Part shown: in pieces, positions 1 to 8,550 of the stretch
Position numbering within the stretch: position 1 is the first letter of the stretch
How the letters are laid out: the number at the start of each line of letters is the position of its first letter
NCBI GenBank assembly: GCA_965247255.1
Contig: CBDFGS010000013.1
Coordinates: 682,001 to 746,000, forward strand
DNA length: 64,000 nt
Source: CBDFGS01 sp965247255
GTDB taxonomy: Bacteria; Chloroflexota; Dehalococcoidia; Lucifugimonadales; CAUZJF01
Direction: 5' to 3'
Notes under the pieces: generated by a model
Told to the model about the DNA's origin: nothing
Seen by the model: only the letters and a program-made list of their open reading frames with translations
Database searches by the model: none
Translations under genes and position numbers: made by a program

Positions 1-1
1 G

Positions 2-1189
2 GAGTCCATCGAGATCGCCCAATCAGTGAACAGCCTACGCGACGAGGCCTACGCGACGACCACCCTGGCCGACTCAAAGCGCGAGTGCGGGGAGCACGCT
101 GCGGCCCTCAAATCGTATGAGAAGAGCCTAATCCTTGCGCGGGAGTGCATGGAGACGCATCTCGTAGTCTATGGCCTTGTTGGGCTCGCGGAAACGCTGA
201 GGCTGACGGGCGATAACCAGAAGGCGAGGTCATCCCTGAGCGAGGCGCTCGTTATCGCGACGGAGCAGAACCAAGACTTTGAGATGGGGCTCGGTCTGAC
301 AACGCAGGGAATCATCGAATACTCCGAGGGCAGGTACGAGGAAGGGGAGGCAACCCTGACGCAGGCATACGAACTTCTGGAGCAGACGGGGCATAAGACG
401 GCTCTTGCAAGGGCGTGCCTGCACCTCGCCCAGGTCCTTTTCCTGTCCAAGAAGCACGTTGGCGCTCTGGAGCTGACCCACAAAGTAGCGCAGATTTGCG
501 AGGAGCTCGGTCATGAGCGCTTCCTCCTTGGCGACGCCGGGCAGGTCTACCTCCTGGTCCAATACGCATCCTCAAGCGGCAAGAGCAAGAAGTTCTTCGA
601 GAGGATCGCCGCACAACTCTCCTCCGAGGTCACTCAGTCGACGTCGCCACGGCTTTCCTCGGTCGTCCAATCGACCGGACCGACGATCGCAGCCCCGACG
701 CTAGGCGTCACTACTCTGGGCTCTCTGACGATCGAGATGGACGAGAACGTTATCGCGAGCGCGGCATGGGGAAGCGCGAAGGCGAGAGAGATGTTCTTGT
801 TCATGCTGAGCCTGCGCCGTCCACTCCACAAAGAGAAGATCGTCGAGGCCCTTTGGCCGGACATACCGGTAACCAAAGCCAACTCCAACTTCCACTCGAC
901 CCTGTATCGCGTGAGGAAGGCGCTCTACCCCAACTGTGTCTACCGGGACGGCGAGACGTATGCGCTCAACGCTGAATGGAGCTATCGGTCGGATGCGGAT
1001 GAGTTCGCGCGTCTCCTCGACGGGGCGGACAATCTTCCGGAGAACGCCCGAGAGCGGGAGGAGCTCTTGGGCCGCGCGTGTGATCTCTACAAAGGGCCGT
1101 TTCTGGAGGAGATCGAGTCCGGCTGGTGCATCGATGTCAAGGGCGGTGTGAAAACGTACCAGCGGGGCGGAGCAAAACTGTACCACTGA
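2..1189 (+). pseudogene. BTAD/TPR transcriptional regulator, 5' partial, 3' truncated by IS21
   Basis: The frame is open to the left window edge, so the true start lies outside. The visible part has tetratricopeptide-like helical repeats (about the first 190 residues, many A/L/Y/G positions). After a Ser/Thr-rich linker comes a winged-helix region followed by a BTAD-like stretch (motifs EALWPD, NSNFHSTLYRVRKAL, YKGPFLEEIESGWCID). This is the architecture of SARP/BTAD regulators that bind DNA and sense through TPRs. Homologs continue well past the WCID motif. Here the frame runs into the IS21 end at about 1147 and stops at 1189 inside the element, so the last 14 or so residues are IS-encoded. 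The BTAD helices after WCID are missing and the product is probably non-functional. The regulated genes cannot be told from this window. Confidence 0.72.
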
Positions 1190-1236
1190 ACGCCGTAGAA
1201 TGGGCATCAAGGTTCGTGGGGCGTTGGAGATCAGGC

Positions 1237-2004
1237 TCAGTCAGATAGCTGGCGGCCAGAAGTCTTCTTGCTGTGCTTGAGTCGGTAGCTGTCCCCGTTC
1301 ATCTCCAGGATGTCGACATGGTGGGTGAGGCGGTCGAGGAGAGCTCCGGTCAGCCGTTCAGAGCCGAACACCTCGGTCCACTCGACGAAGGGCAGGTTGG
1401 AGGTCACCAGGACCGATCCACGCTCGTAACGCTGGCTGAACACCTCGAAGAGCAGCTCGGCGCCAGTCTTGGACAAGGGCACGAAGCCCAGTTCGTCGAT
1501 GATGAGCAGCTTGAGTCGTGCGAGCCTTCTCTGCAGGTTGAGCAGACGCCGTTCGTCCCTGGCCTCGATCAGCTCGTGAACCAGAGCAGCGGCGGTGGTG
1601 AAGCCCACGGACAGTCCCCTCTGACACGCAGCCAGACCGAGACCGAGGGCGATATGGGTCTTGCCGGTGCCACTGTTGCCGAGAGCGATGACGTTGTGGG
1701 GGCGCTCGATGTACTCGCATCGTGCCAGCTCCAGAACCAGAGCCTTGTTCAGGGACGGCATAGACAGGAAGTCGAAGGTGTCGAGGCTCTTGGTCGTCGG
1801 GAAGCGGGCTGCTTTGATCCGACGTTCCACCATGCGATGGTGACGGTCGATCAGCTCCAAGTCCGATAGTCGCAGCAGGTAGTCCGGATGGTCAGCTCCC
1901 TCACTGGCACACTGGGATGCCAGCTTGTCGTACTCCCTCAGGAACGTGGGGAGCTTGAGTTGCTTGAGGTTGTGTTCGAGCAACATCGTGGACTTGTTGG
2001 TCAT
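1237..2004 (-). CDS. istB: IS21 transposition helper ATPase IstB
   Basis: This 255-residue AAA+ ATPase is the IstB/DnaC-like partner of the IstA transposase, which it helps to load and to choose targets. Walker A is GNSGTGKTH (around residues 109-117) and Walker B is LLIIDELGF. The arginine-rich C-terminal half (ERLTGALLDRLTHH) is typical. The start codon ATG at 2004 overlaps the istA stop as ATGA, so the pair is translationally coupled. Length is normal for the family and no frameshift is visible, so the element could still be active. Confidence 0.93.
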   Translation of the reverse strand: MTNKSTMLLEHNLKQLKLPTFLREYDKLASQCASEGADHPDYLLRLSDLELIDRHHRMVERRIKAARFPTTKSLDTFDFLSMPSLNKALVLELARCEYIERPHNVIALGNSGTGKTHIALGLGLAACQRGLSVGFTTAAALVHELIEARDERRLLNLQRRLARLKLLIIDELGFVPLSKTGAELLFEVFSQRYERGSVLVTSNLPFVEWTEVFGSERLTGALLDRLTHHVDILEMNGDSYRLKHSKKTSGRQLSD

Positions 2005-3509
2005 GACCGGCTCCCCGCCAGGAGAGCCATGTAGTCCCTGGTCGCGGTTGTTGCAACGTTGGTCCTGGGCAGATACGGGTACAACTCCATGTCGAGTCTA
2101 GGCGGTCGACCCTCGATCCTGCACAGCACCAGGTGCTTGACAGCATCGAAGCTCACAGCCCCGAGTCGAATGGCGTCTCGTACGGCGTCGTGGACTTCTT
2201 CCGGCTGGAAGTTCTCCATCAGTCTGAGCACCTGCACGAACTCCCTCTTTCCTCGCTTGCCCATCCGAGACTCCAGCAGCCGCCGCAACACTCCGAACTC
2301 CTCGGGCAACTCCCATCCAACCAGCGGCGCCGCCTGATCCAATGCCCTCGTCTTCTTCTCAAGGAGCGGCAGGTAATGGAGAGGGTCGAAGACGAAGTCG
2401 TCTCGATCGTAGGACCGCCGATGGCGGGCGATGACTTCAGCGCCACAGCTGATCACAACCTCGTGTACATATCCGCGGACCAGAACGTCCCGATGACCGT
2501 AGGCCACCGGGACCGAATAGTCATTGGTCCGGTATCTGACCAGGGACAGAGAACTGACCCTCGTCGCGTGCTTGTCGCTGGCGTCGTACGGTACGGCCGG
2601 CAGAGGCAGCAACTTCTCCAGGTCCCGCTCCAGCCGTTCTCCTATCGTCTCGTTGCGGCCGCGGAGTCGATCTTCGAACCGTCTGAGGCAGTGTTGCTCC
2701 AGATGAGCATTGAGGGCATCGAAGCTCTCGAACGATGGAATGGGCACCAGGAAGTTCCGGCGGACATAGCCGACCAGACCTTCTACTTTGCCCTTATCGT
2801 TCCCTTTGCCTGGACGGCCAAACCGGTCCTCGAACAGGTAGTGGGACTGAAGCTCGGAGAACACCCTGGTCCGCTGCCGGCGACCATCTCCCAGGATTCT
2901 GGCTACCGCGAGCGTGGTGTTGTCGTAGAGGATGCTCTGAGGCACTCCGCCCAGGAACGCGAAGGCGGAGACGTGTCCGTCGCAGAATGACTCCGTCGTC
3001 TCGGCGGGATACGCCTTCACATAGCACCCGTCGCTGTGAGGGAGGTCCAGGGCGAAGTAGTGGGCTTTGCGTTCCACTCCGCCGATGACCACCCACGCTT
3101 CGCCAAAGTCACACTGGGCATGTCCCGGGGAATGGGACAGTGGTACGAACATCTCTCGGGTCCGACGACGGCGTTCCCGGACGTAGTCCTTGACGATTGT
3201 GTACTTGCCCGGAAACCCGTGCTCGTCCCTCAACCGCTCATAGATACGCTTGGCGGTGTGACGCTGCTTCTTCGGTGAGCTCAGATCCTGCTCCAGGATC
3301 TGGTCCATCACACCCTTGTATGGGTCCAGCTTCGGTCGACGAGGCGGTCGGTCTCGTTGATACCCTGGAGGTACCGAGTACTTGAGCATCTTGCGCACCG
3401 TGTCCCGGTGCAGTCCGTATACCCGCGCAGCCTCTCGAGCGCTCATCCCTTCTACAAAGCAAGCCCTGCGAACTCGCAGGTACATCTCCACCTTGTACAT
3501 CCAATCCAC
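2001..3509 (-). CDS. istA: IS21 transposase IstA
   Basis: This is a 502-residue DDE transposase. The N-terminal helix-turn-helix (MSAREAARVYGLHRDTVRKML, about residues 22-42) binds the terminal repeats. The catalytic triad is visible as the Asp in HAQCDFGEAWV, the Asp in ILYDNTTLAV, and a Glu in the KGKVEGLVGYVRRNF helix. A C-terminal Mu-like beta-barrel region follows. Its stop codon overlaps the istB start by four bases. The frame is intact and full length, so transposition competence is plausible. Confidence 0.93.
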   Translation of the reverse strand: MDWMYKVEMYLRVRRACFVEGMSAREAARVYGLHRDTVRKMLKYSVPPGYQRDRPPRRPKLDPYKGVMDQILEQDLSSPKKQRHTAKRIYERLRDEHGFPGKYTIVKDYVRERRRRTREMFVPLSHSPGHAQCDFGEAWVVIGGVERKAHYFALDLPHSDGCYVKAYPAETTESFCDGHVSAFAFLGGVPQSILYDNTTLAVARILGDGRRQRTRVFSELQSHYLFEDRFGRPGKGNDKGKVEGLVGYVRRNFLVPIPSFESFDALNAHLEQHCLRRFEDRLRGRNETIGERLERDLEKLLPLPAVPYDASDKHATRVSSLSLVRYRTNDYSVPVAYGHRDVLVRGYVHEVVISCGAEVIARHRRSYDRDDFVFDPLHYLPLLEKKTRALDQAAPLVGWELPEEFGVLRRLLESRMGKRGKREFVQVLRLMENFQPEEVHDAVRDAIRLGAVSFDAVKHLVLCRIEGRPPRLDMELYPYLPRTNVATTATRDYMALLAGSRS

Positions 3510-3572
3510 CTTCAGTCAGGTTCGGTCGTTCCTGATTGAAGGCGACAGGCGGTACAGTTTTCAAACGCCACA

Positions 3573-3758
3573 CCTCAGCGCTCGACCGCCCAGGTGGTAC
3601 ATTATCTCTCCGCCCTTCACAGACAGATCCCTCCGGATGAACTATCTGTCGTGCTCCGACGTCTTGGGGATAGTCGGAAGCTACTGGAACTTTACGGCCT
3701 CAAGCGACTCACAGCCGAGACAGAATCATATTTGAATCGGTGTCTTGAGCTTCGCTAG
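3573..3758 (+). other. Short open frame beyond the IS21 end, possible 3' remnant of the disrupted gene
   Basis: Directly after the IS end, a plus-strand frame of 61 codons reads without a start (PQRSTAQVVHYLSALHRQIP..., then LRRLGDSRKLLELYGLKRL) to a TAG at 3756-3758. The composition is protein-like and helical, similar to the C-terminal parts of regulators. It may be the tail of the BTAD gene truncated at 1147, because a target duplication of 2, 5 or 8 bases would bring both into one frame. No such duplication is visible, so the link is inference. Confidence 0.3.
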
Positions 3759-3823
3759 TTTCCGTTCGGATCACAAGCACGGTCCCGTGCCTGCCCCTGA
3801 TTCATATACGTGAAGAGCGAACG

Positions 3824-4561
3824 ATGGCCCCTGAGGTGATAGCCGATGTCGTCTTCATGGCAGCGGCAGTTTCTCCACCGTCAGCGTGCCGTGCTCGCGG
3901 CGAGGAGCTCCGTGCTCTTTACGGAGCTACCGGACAATCCTCGTGGCGTTCAGACTCAGACGTTTGGTCATGCCATAGCCATGATGTCGCGCAAGGATGC
4001 CAAATCTCCGGGCCTCTGGGCAAGTGGAGCCTGCGAGACTGGACGGCGCCGAGGCGATGGAAATGGCAGCGAACCGTCAGGACAGGTACAACTCGAATCT
4101 TGAACATCTTCACCGCGATCGTGGTGTGTTCGATACTAGGTCATCGGGGTGATTGGAAGTACCTACTCACGTCGAGTTGGTTACAGATGAGGGATTGCCG
4201 ACGATGCGGGAAGAAGGTCAAAAAAATCCGCCACCGTCAGAGCGATTGGAGGTACCTAAGCTCGACGAGTTGCGAACAGATCAAGGATTGCCGACGATGC
4301 CTGTGGAAGAGGGTCGAAAGAGTCCACCACTCCTGGGGAGAGTGGGCCGGCAACAGACGAAAATGCAGACGCTGCGGCGAGTTGTGGGTGGAGATGTCTA
4401 CCTCGCACCAAAACGGCGCGTACACCAACCTCTATCAGCCTATCACCGTCAGTACGACCAGGCGGAGAGTGGTCTGCGGCGGTCAACGCGCCGTCAGGAT
4501 CAATCAGCTTGCGGAGTCCGAGAAAAGTGCGGCCTACGCGGTTGCTGAATCCGACCCGTAG
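3824..4561 (+). CDS. Small protein with tandem CxxC zinc-ribbon-like repeats (start uncertain)
   Basis: The convincing part is residues 108-190. It holds three imperfect repeats of about 28-31 residues, each with an aromatic pair (DWKYL, DWRYL, EWAGN) followed by a CRRC knuckle (residues 125-128, 156-159, 181-184). This resembles proteins built of W..Y...C....CxxCG units that are thought to bind metal. The first 100 residues have unusual composition and may not be translated, and the last 50 look degraded. I see no good ribosome binding site at 3824, so the real start may be near 4100. Function is unknown. Confidence 0.4.
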   Translation: MAPEVIADVVFMAAAVSPPSACRARGEELRALYGATGQSSWRSDSDVWSCHSHDVAQGCQISGPLGKWSLRDWTAPRRWKWQRTVRTGTTRILNIFTAIVVCSILGHRGDWKYLLTSSWLQMRDCRRCGKKVKKIRHRQSDWRYLSSTSCEQIKDCRRCLWKRVERVHHSWGEWAGNRRKCRRCGELWVEMSTSHQNGAYTNLYQPITVSTTRRRVVCGGQRAVRINQLAESEKSAAYAVAESDP

Positions 4562-4867
4562 TTCGTTGACGATCTCCGTAGGAAGATGTGCCTCGGCGAG
4601 ATGGGGGCGAGGTCGTGGGATAATAGGTACGATTGGATGAGGCTTGGGCGAGGTGAGAGAGAACAAGAGGGTCAGCGACGGAACAGTGATTGGGCCCCGA
4701 GCCTGCTCCATCGTGGGGAGGGCTCCTCGGTCGCCGTAAGCCTAAGGCTGTAACGGCCACGCCCAGGCTTCGATTATTAACGCTTTAGAATAGATCAGAT
4801 TGCCGCCTCTTCCAGCAGCAACTTAGGAAATGGAAAGCTTACGGCAGTTCCGAAGAGGGGCCAGCCT
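4562..4867. other. Intergenic stretch, nothing recognised
   Basis: This 306-base interval holds no frame with protein-like composition, no strong hairpin followed by a T-run, and no recognisable RNA gene. A GAGGGG stretch near 4855 serves as the Shine-Dalgarno site of the next gene. Confidence 0.5.
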
Positions 4868-5509
4868 GTGACCATCTATCCCCAAGAATCCTTTCGCAGA
4901 GAGGATGAGACCGACGACCTGCTCTTCTACGCCCAACCCCGTCTGGTGGTCCACATCGATGAATACGCGATCGGCGCCATAGCGAGCTACTTTGGATGTG
5001 TTCTACCTCACGACGGGGTCATCCTCGACTTGATGAGTAGCTGGCGCTCTCACTTGCCAGAAAACCTTCCGGTCAAGAAGCTGGTGGGCCTGGGATTGAA
5101 TGATGTGGAGATGGCTGAGAACCCTCAGCTTCACCAGGCAGTGGTGCATGACATTAACGTCGATCCGAAGCTTCCCTTTGGCGACGCCGCATTCGACGCA
5201 GTGGTAGTCACCGTCTCGATCCAGTACGTCGTCAGGCCTGTGGAGGTCTTTCGCCAGGTGAGCCGTGTGCTCGGGGAAGGCGGCAGCCTTCACGTAGTCT
5301 ACTCAAATCGCATGTTCTCCACGAAGGCGGTCGCCATCCGGAAGGCTTTAGACGATGCTGGCAGGGGAAAGCTGATCGCCTCATACTTTCACTACTCCGG
5401 AGGATGGGGGCCGCCTGAGGCCCTTGACATCGGACGCCATCAGGAACTGTACTCTGACCCGATGTACGTTGTTTCGGCCAGGAAGGTCCACGAGCCTGAT
5501 GGAAACTGA
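4868..5509 (+). CDS. Class I SAM-dependent methyltransferase-like protein
   Basis: This 213-residue protein has a Methyltransf_11-like core. Motif I is degenerate (VILDLMSSWRSHLPE in place of the usual D.GxGxG). It is followed by an acidic beta-2 region, the motif LPFGDAAFDAVVVTVSIQYV (motif II/III), and the post-motif helix VFRQVSRVLGEGGSL. The glycine-poor motif I suggests either an unusual cofactor pocket or a paralog that has lost activity. The start is GTG, preceded by GAGGGG. The 3' end overlaps the next gene by 11 bases, so the two are probably one operon. The substrate cannot be predicted. Confidence 0.75.
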   Translation: MTIYPQESFRREDETDDLLFYAQPRLVVHIDEYAIGAIASYFGCVLPHDGVILDLMSSWRSHLPENLPVKKLVGLGLNDVEMAENPQLHQAVVHDINVDPKLPFGDAAFDAVVVTVSIQYVVRPVEVFRQVSRVLGEGGSLHVVYSNRMFSTKAVAIRKALDDAGRGKLIASYFHYSGGWGPPEALDIGRHQELYSDPMYVVSARKVHEPDGN

Positions 5510-6329
5510 GGAAGCCTGGCGACATCTGTTCGCCATCGCGCAGGCCCCTGAAGAGATCGACCTGGATCGGGCGGCGCTGGTGCTGGCGGCGACAGAGTAC
5601 CCCGAGCTCGATATCGCTCAGGAAATCGTCGCCCTGGACTCACTGGCTGCGGGCGCTGGGCGACGGCTCGGCGACCAACGCGACCCCCTCTTGTGCGTCA
5701 ACGTGCTCAGCGAGTACCTCTTCGATGAGGTGGGGTTCCGCGGCAACGAGGATGATTACTACGATCCTCGCAACAGCTATCTTAACGAGGTGCTGGTGCG
5801 GCGGCTGGGCATCCCGATCACACTGTCGCTGGTGTACATCGAGACGGGAAGGCGCCTGGGCGTGCCGCTGTTGGGTGTCGGGATGCCCGGCCACTTCATG
5901 GTCCGCCACCGCGACGTGGAGGACCTGATCGTGGACCCATTCCACGGCGGCATCCTGCTGACGGAGCAGGAGTGTGCCGACCGCGTGATGCAGATGACCC
6001 AAGCCGAGGTCGTCTGGGACCGGCGATATCTGGACCCGATAGGCAACCGGGAGTTCATTGCTCGGATGGTGCGCAACCTGAAGGGGGCTTACCTGGGGCG
6101 GAACCACCACGGGCGCGCCCTCAGGATGATCGACTGGCTCCTGGCAGCGCAGCCGGAGGCGGCCCAGGAGCGTCGAGACAGAGGTATCGTGAGCTACCAG
6201 CTAGGCAACTACTCAGAGGCCTTGGATGATCTGCGAGCATACCTCGCCTCACCGTCAACGATCGGAGACGCGGAGGCAGTACGGGGCCTCATCGCCCGAA
6301 TCGAGGGATTCGCATTAGGAGACCAGTGA
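5499..6329 (+). CDS. SirB1-family transglutaminase-like/TPR protein
   Basis: The 276-residue protein matches the SirB1/YchA type. An N-terminal helical region with transglutaminase-like fold is marked by DYYDPRNSYLNEVLVRRLGIPITLS, GRRLGVPLLGVGMPGHFMVRH and IVDPFHGG. A C-terminal TPR-like region follows (AYLGRNHHGRALRMIDWLL, GNYSEALDDLRAYL). The start is set at ATG 5499 because the family begins near METEEAW. An upstream in-frame start at 5424 would lie deep inside the methyltransferase gene. GGAAGG near 5481 is a plausible ribosome binding site. The exact biochemical role of this family is not established. Confidence 0.85.
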   Translation: METEEAWRHLFAIAQAPEEIDLDRAALVLAATEYPELDIAQEIVALDSLAAGAGRRLGDQRDPLLCVNVLSEYLFDEVGFRGNEDDYYDPRNSYLNEVLVRRLGIPITLSLVYIETGRRLGVPLLGVGMPGHFMVRHRDVEDLIVDPFHGGILLTEQECADRVMQMTQAEVVWDRRYLDPIGNREFIARMVRNLKGAYLGRNHHGRALRMIDWLLAAQPEAAQERRDRGIVSYQLGNYSEALDDLRAYLASPSTIGDAEAVRGLIARIEGFALGDQ

Positions 6330-6503
6330 TTGATTTGGGTGTCCCTAGTTCCCGTCGCTATGACAAGGCAGCTAACATGCGAATGATTTCCACCCTGCAA
6401 CGAGTCAAGTTCGGGGACGCAGGATATCGAATGACTAAGAGGCGGTGCGAAGAGTTCTTCGAGAACGTCGAGAATTTCTCGTCGTACCGTAAAAGCGACC
6501 TTC

Positions 6504-7136
6504 ATGTATACCCCCACCTGTGGAGACGGCAACCAGCACTGGTACGGCCCCGGAGAGACCTGTGCGTGCGGGCAAGTGCCCAATCGTCTACTCACCACAC
6601 CCCTATGCGATGGCGGAGGCTGCAGATTGGAGCCACCCGAACACGAGCCTGATTGTCGTGCCGTGAACCTGAGGAACGAGGAAAACCTCTTGGGCGATAT
6701 AGTCGTCGTCTTCGCTCAACACCTACCTTCGTTCACATCAGGTGGCAGACGACCAGGGGTGGTTAACAGGGTCAACGTCTACATGACCCCGACCCACGCC
6801 GAGACTGGCTACGAATTCCAGTCTGACCCTGATATTTACAAGAAATGGCGGGAGACACCGGGCGAGCCCGTGCAGATTACCATAGAGAACATCGTGACCG
6901 AGGAGCTGGCCCGCATCGGTGATCAGAGTCTTCGTTTCCGGGCAATGCTATCTGTTCGACAAGGTTACGAAGGCCCGACGTTTGACGAGATAGAGGACGT
7001 GATCGTCATCAGAGAGAGGGACGTGGTGGCCTTAATCACGGTGAGATACCCAGCCTTCGTAGAAGCTCCTGTTGACATCGAGCGCCTTGCGCAGATACAG
7101 CTCCAGCGGATACGGGGCACCGTGGAAGCTCAATAG
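6504..7136 (+). CDS. Hypothetical protein with Cys-rich N-terminus
   Basis: This 210-residue frame is unrecognised. The first 50 residues are rich in Cys and Gly (CGDGNQHWYGPGETCACGQ, CDGGGC) and could form a small zinc-binding module. The remainder is soluble, mixed alpha/beta in character, and rich in charged residues (FDEIEDVIVIRERDVVALITV). There is no signal peptide or membrane segment. It lies just before a multi-spanning membrane protein gene on the same strand (12-base gap), which suggests co-transcription. The start choice is uncertain. Confidence 0.5.
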   Translation: MYTPTCGDGNQHWYGPGETCACGQVPNRLLTTPLCDGGGCRLEPPEHEPDCRAVNLRNEENLLGDIVVVFAQHLPSFTSGGRRPGVVNRVNVYMTPTHAETGYEFQSDPDIYKKWRETPGEPVQITIENIVTEELARIGDQSLRFRAMLSVRQGYEGPTFDEIEDVIVIRERDVVALITVRYPAFVEAPVDIERLAQIQLQRIRGTVEAQ

Positions 7137-7148
7137 TGGTGATGACGA

Positions 7149-8550
7149 TTGGCTGATCCGGCGAGAACTGACTCTGTTCCCAGCGATGGAGATGAAGTGC
7201 AGCTTCCACGCGTTGACTGGAGTCGGACGTCCAGCGCAACCGCGGCGATCACATTCTCGACTGGGGTGCTGGCCGCGATTGCAATCGTTGATCAGAAAGG
7301 AGAGATTGGCAATCTCAGTGCGTTTCTTTCGGCCCTGACCGCGATCGGAGGAATTGTCGGGCTTGCGTACTGGATCGCTAGAACCTCTCGAGCGTCCGGG
7401 TTCATCGGCTCCGTCCTCTTCGGGCTCATCACGAGCATTGTCTTCGCCGTAATGATAGGTTCGACGGGTGGTGTTGCCGAGTTCTCGGTCGCGGTACTGG
7501 TTTCCGGTACTGTCTCCGCAGGTGCGGCGGGGATAATCGGATACAGGCGCAACCCATATAGGCTACCCGTTTCCAAGAGGTCAGGTCTCGCTTGTTCTAA
7601 CTGTGGCGAACACGTCTCAATGAGGGCGCCTTTATACGCCGCAACCATCTGGGTCCAATGCCCGAATTGTGAGTCCGATCTTGTTGGGGACCGGCTTGTT
7701 CAGCTCCTCGCGGTGCTCGAGACATTGGTAGTTGGGGCAGTGGCACTGGCCGGCGTCTACGGCTTCGTCATAACCACGGTCCTGGGGAGGCAGGTTACGG
7801 TCAACGCTGCGTGGGTGCTTCCTACTACCCTAATCGCCGTCTACGTCGTTGGACGGCTTCTCCGGGCACCTCTTGCCCCCAGTTTGGGGAGCTATCGTCA
7901 AGTTGAAAAGGACCGTAGGGCACCAAGTTTGCTACGAGGCTACCTCTTGGCTGCTGGAGTCGCGTCGATCGGTTTGTTAACCGTGATGACCGCGTATGCG
8001 GGGTTCAACGCGGGCGGGGAGACCGTGTTGATCTCCTCGGCGTTCGTTCCGTTTTTGCTCTTGTACCCCATCTTTGAGAGGGAACTGTCACCGCGCCTGA
8101 GAACCGCGGCCACAGCTACGCTGCTCTTGTGGTCAGGCGCGGTGATGGCTTTCTTCGTTGTGTTCGCCTCTTTCGGGGTATATAGCTTCCCACGGGAGCA
8201 GATGTTCCGAGATGATCTGAGGCTGTCGGCGGGCCGACTCTCGGAATACGACGCATGGAACGATTTGATCTCCCTTAACGAGGACGAGACAACCGACCGC
8301 GAGACGTTTCTTACGTTCTTTGCGGAGAATGTGGTTTCGGTTCCAGACCAAGATTACAAGGTCGTGGTCACCCCGTATACGAAGATCGCACCGGTCGTGC
8401 ACTATTCCGGTCTGGTCACGGAAGAGTTAGAAGCAATCGAAGCACTTCTCAGTGAGAACGACATCTCAGTGGCTCGGAGCAAATACCTTAGGCTGTGGAG
8501 CGTGGCCAATAACATGGCTTCCGGGAATCCCACCCTGATCCAGTCCTTAG
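7149..8550 (+). pseudogene. Polytopic membrane protein with internal zinc ribbon, 5' part (split by IS1380)
   Basis: The 467 codons up to the IS encode about nine hydrophobic spans. Between spans four and five there is a CxxC...CxxC zinc ribbon (ACSNCGEH and QCPNCESD). A soluble segment begins near residue 350. The start is TTG at 7149. The gene is interrupted by the IS1380 copy at 8551. Removing the IS and one copy of the 5-bp duplication CTTAG joins codon 467 in frame to the open frame starting at 10259, restoring a protein of about 698 residues. I do not recognise the family. The frame now continues 20 codons into the IS, to a stop at 8607-8609. Confidence 0.7.

Larger units (their letters stand above)
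1147..3572 (-). mobile_element. IS21-family insertion sequence (istA-istB)
   Basis: The element contains the istA and istB genes in the usual overlapping order on the minus strand. The ends are placed where related terminal sequence begins: TGTGAAAACGTACC at 1147 reading inward, and TGTGGCGTTTGAAAACTGTACC (last 20 bases similar) reading inward from 3572. A second internal copy of the motif AAAACTGTACC lies near 1173-1183, as expected for the multiple terminal repeats of IS21 elements. I could not find a target duplication: the left flank ends AAGGGCGG and the right flank begins CCTCAGCG. The boundaries are therefore accurate to a few bases only, or the flanks have been rearranged. Confidence 0.85.

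Noticed and set aside
1147..3572. Exact target duplication of the IS21 element
   Set aside because: No 4-8 base direct repeat was found at the ends that I defined.
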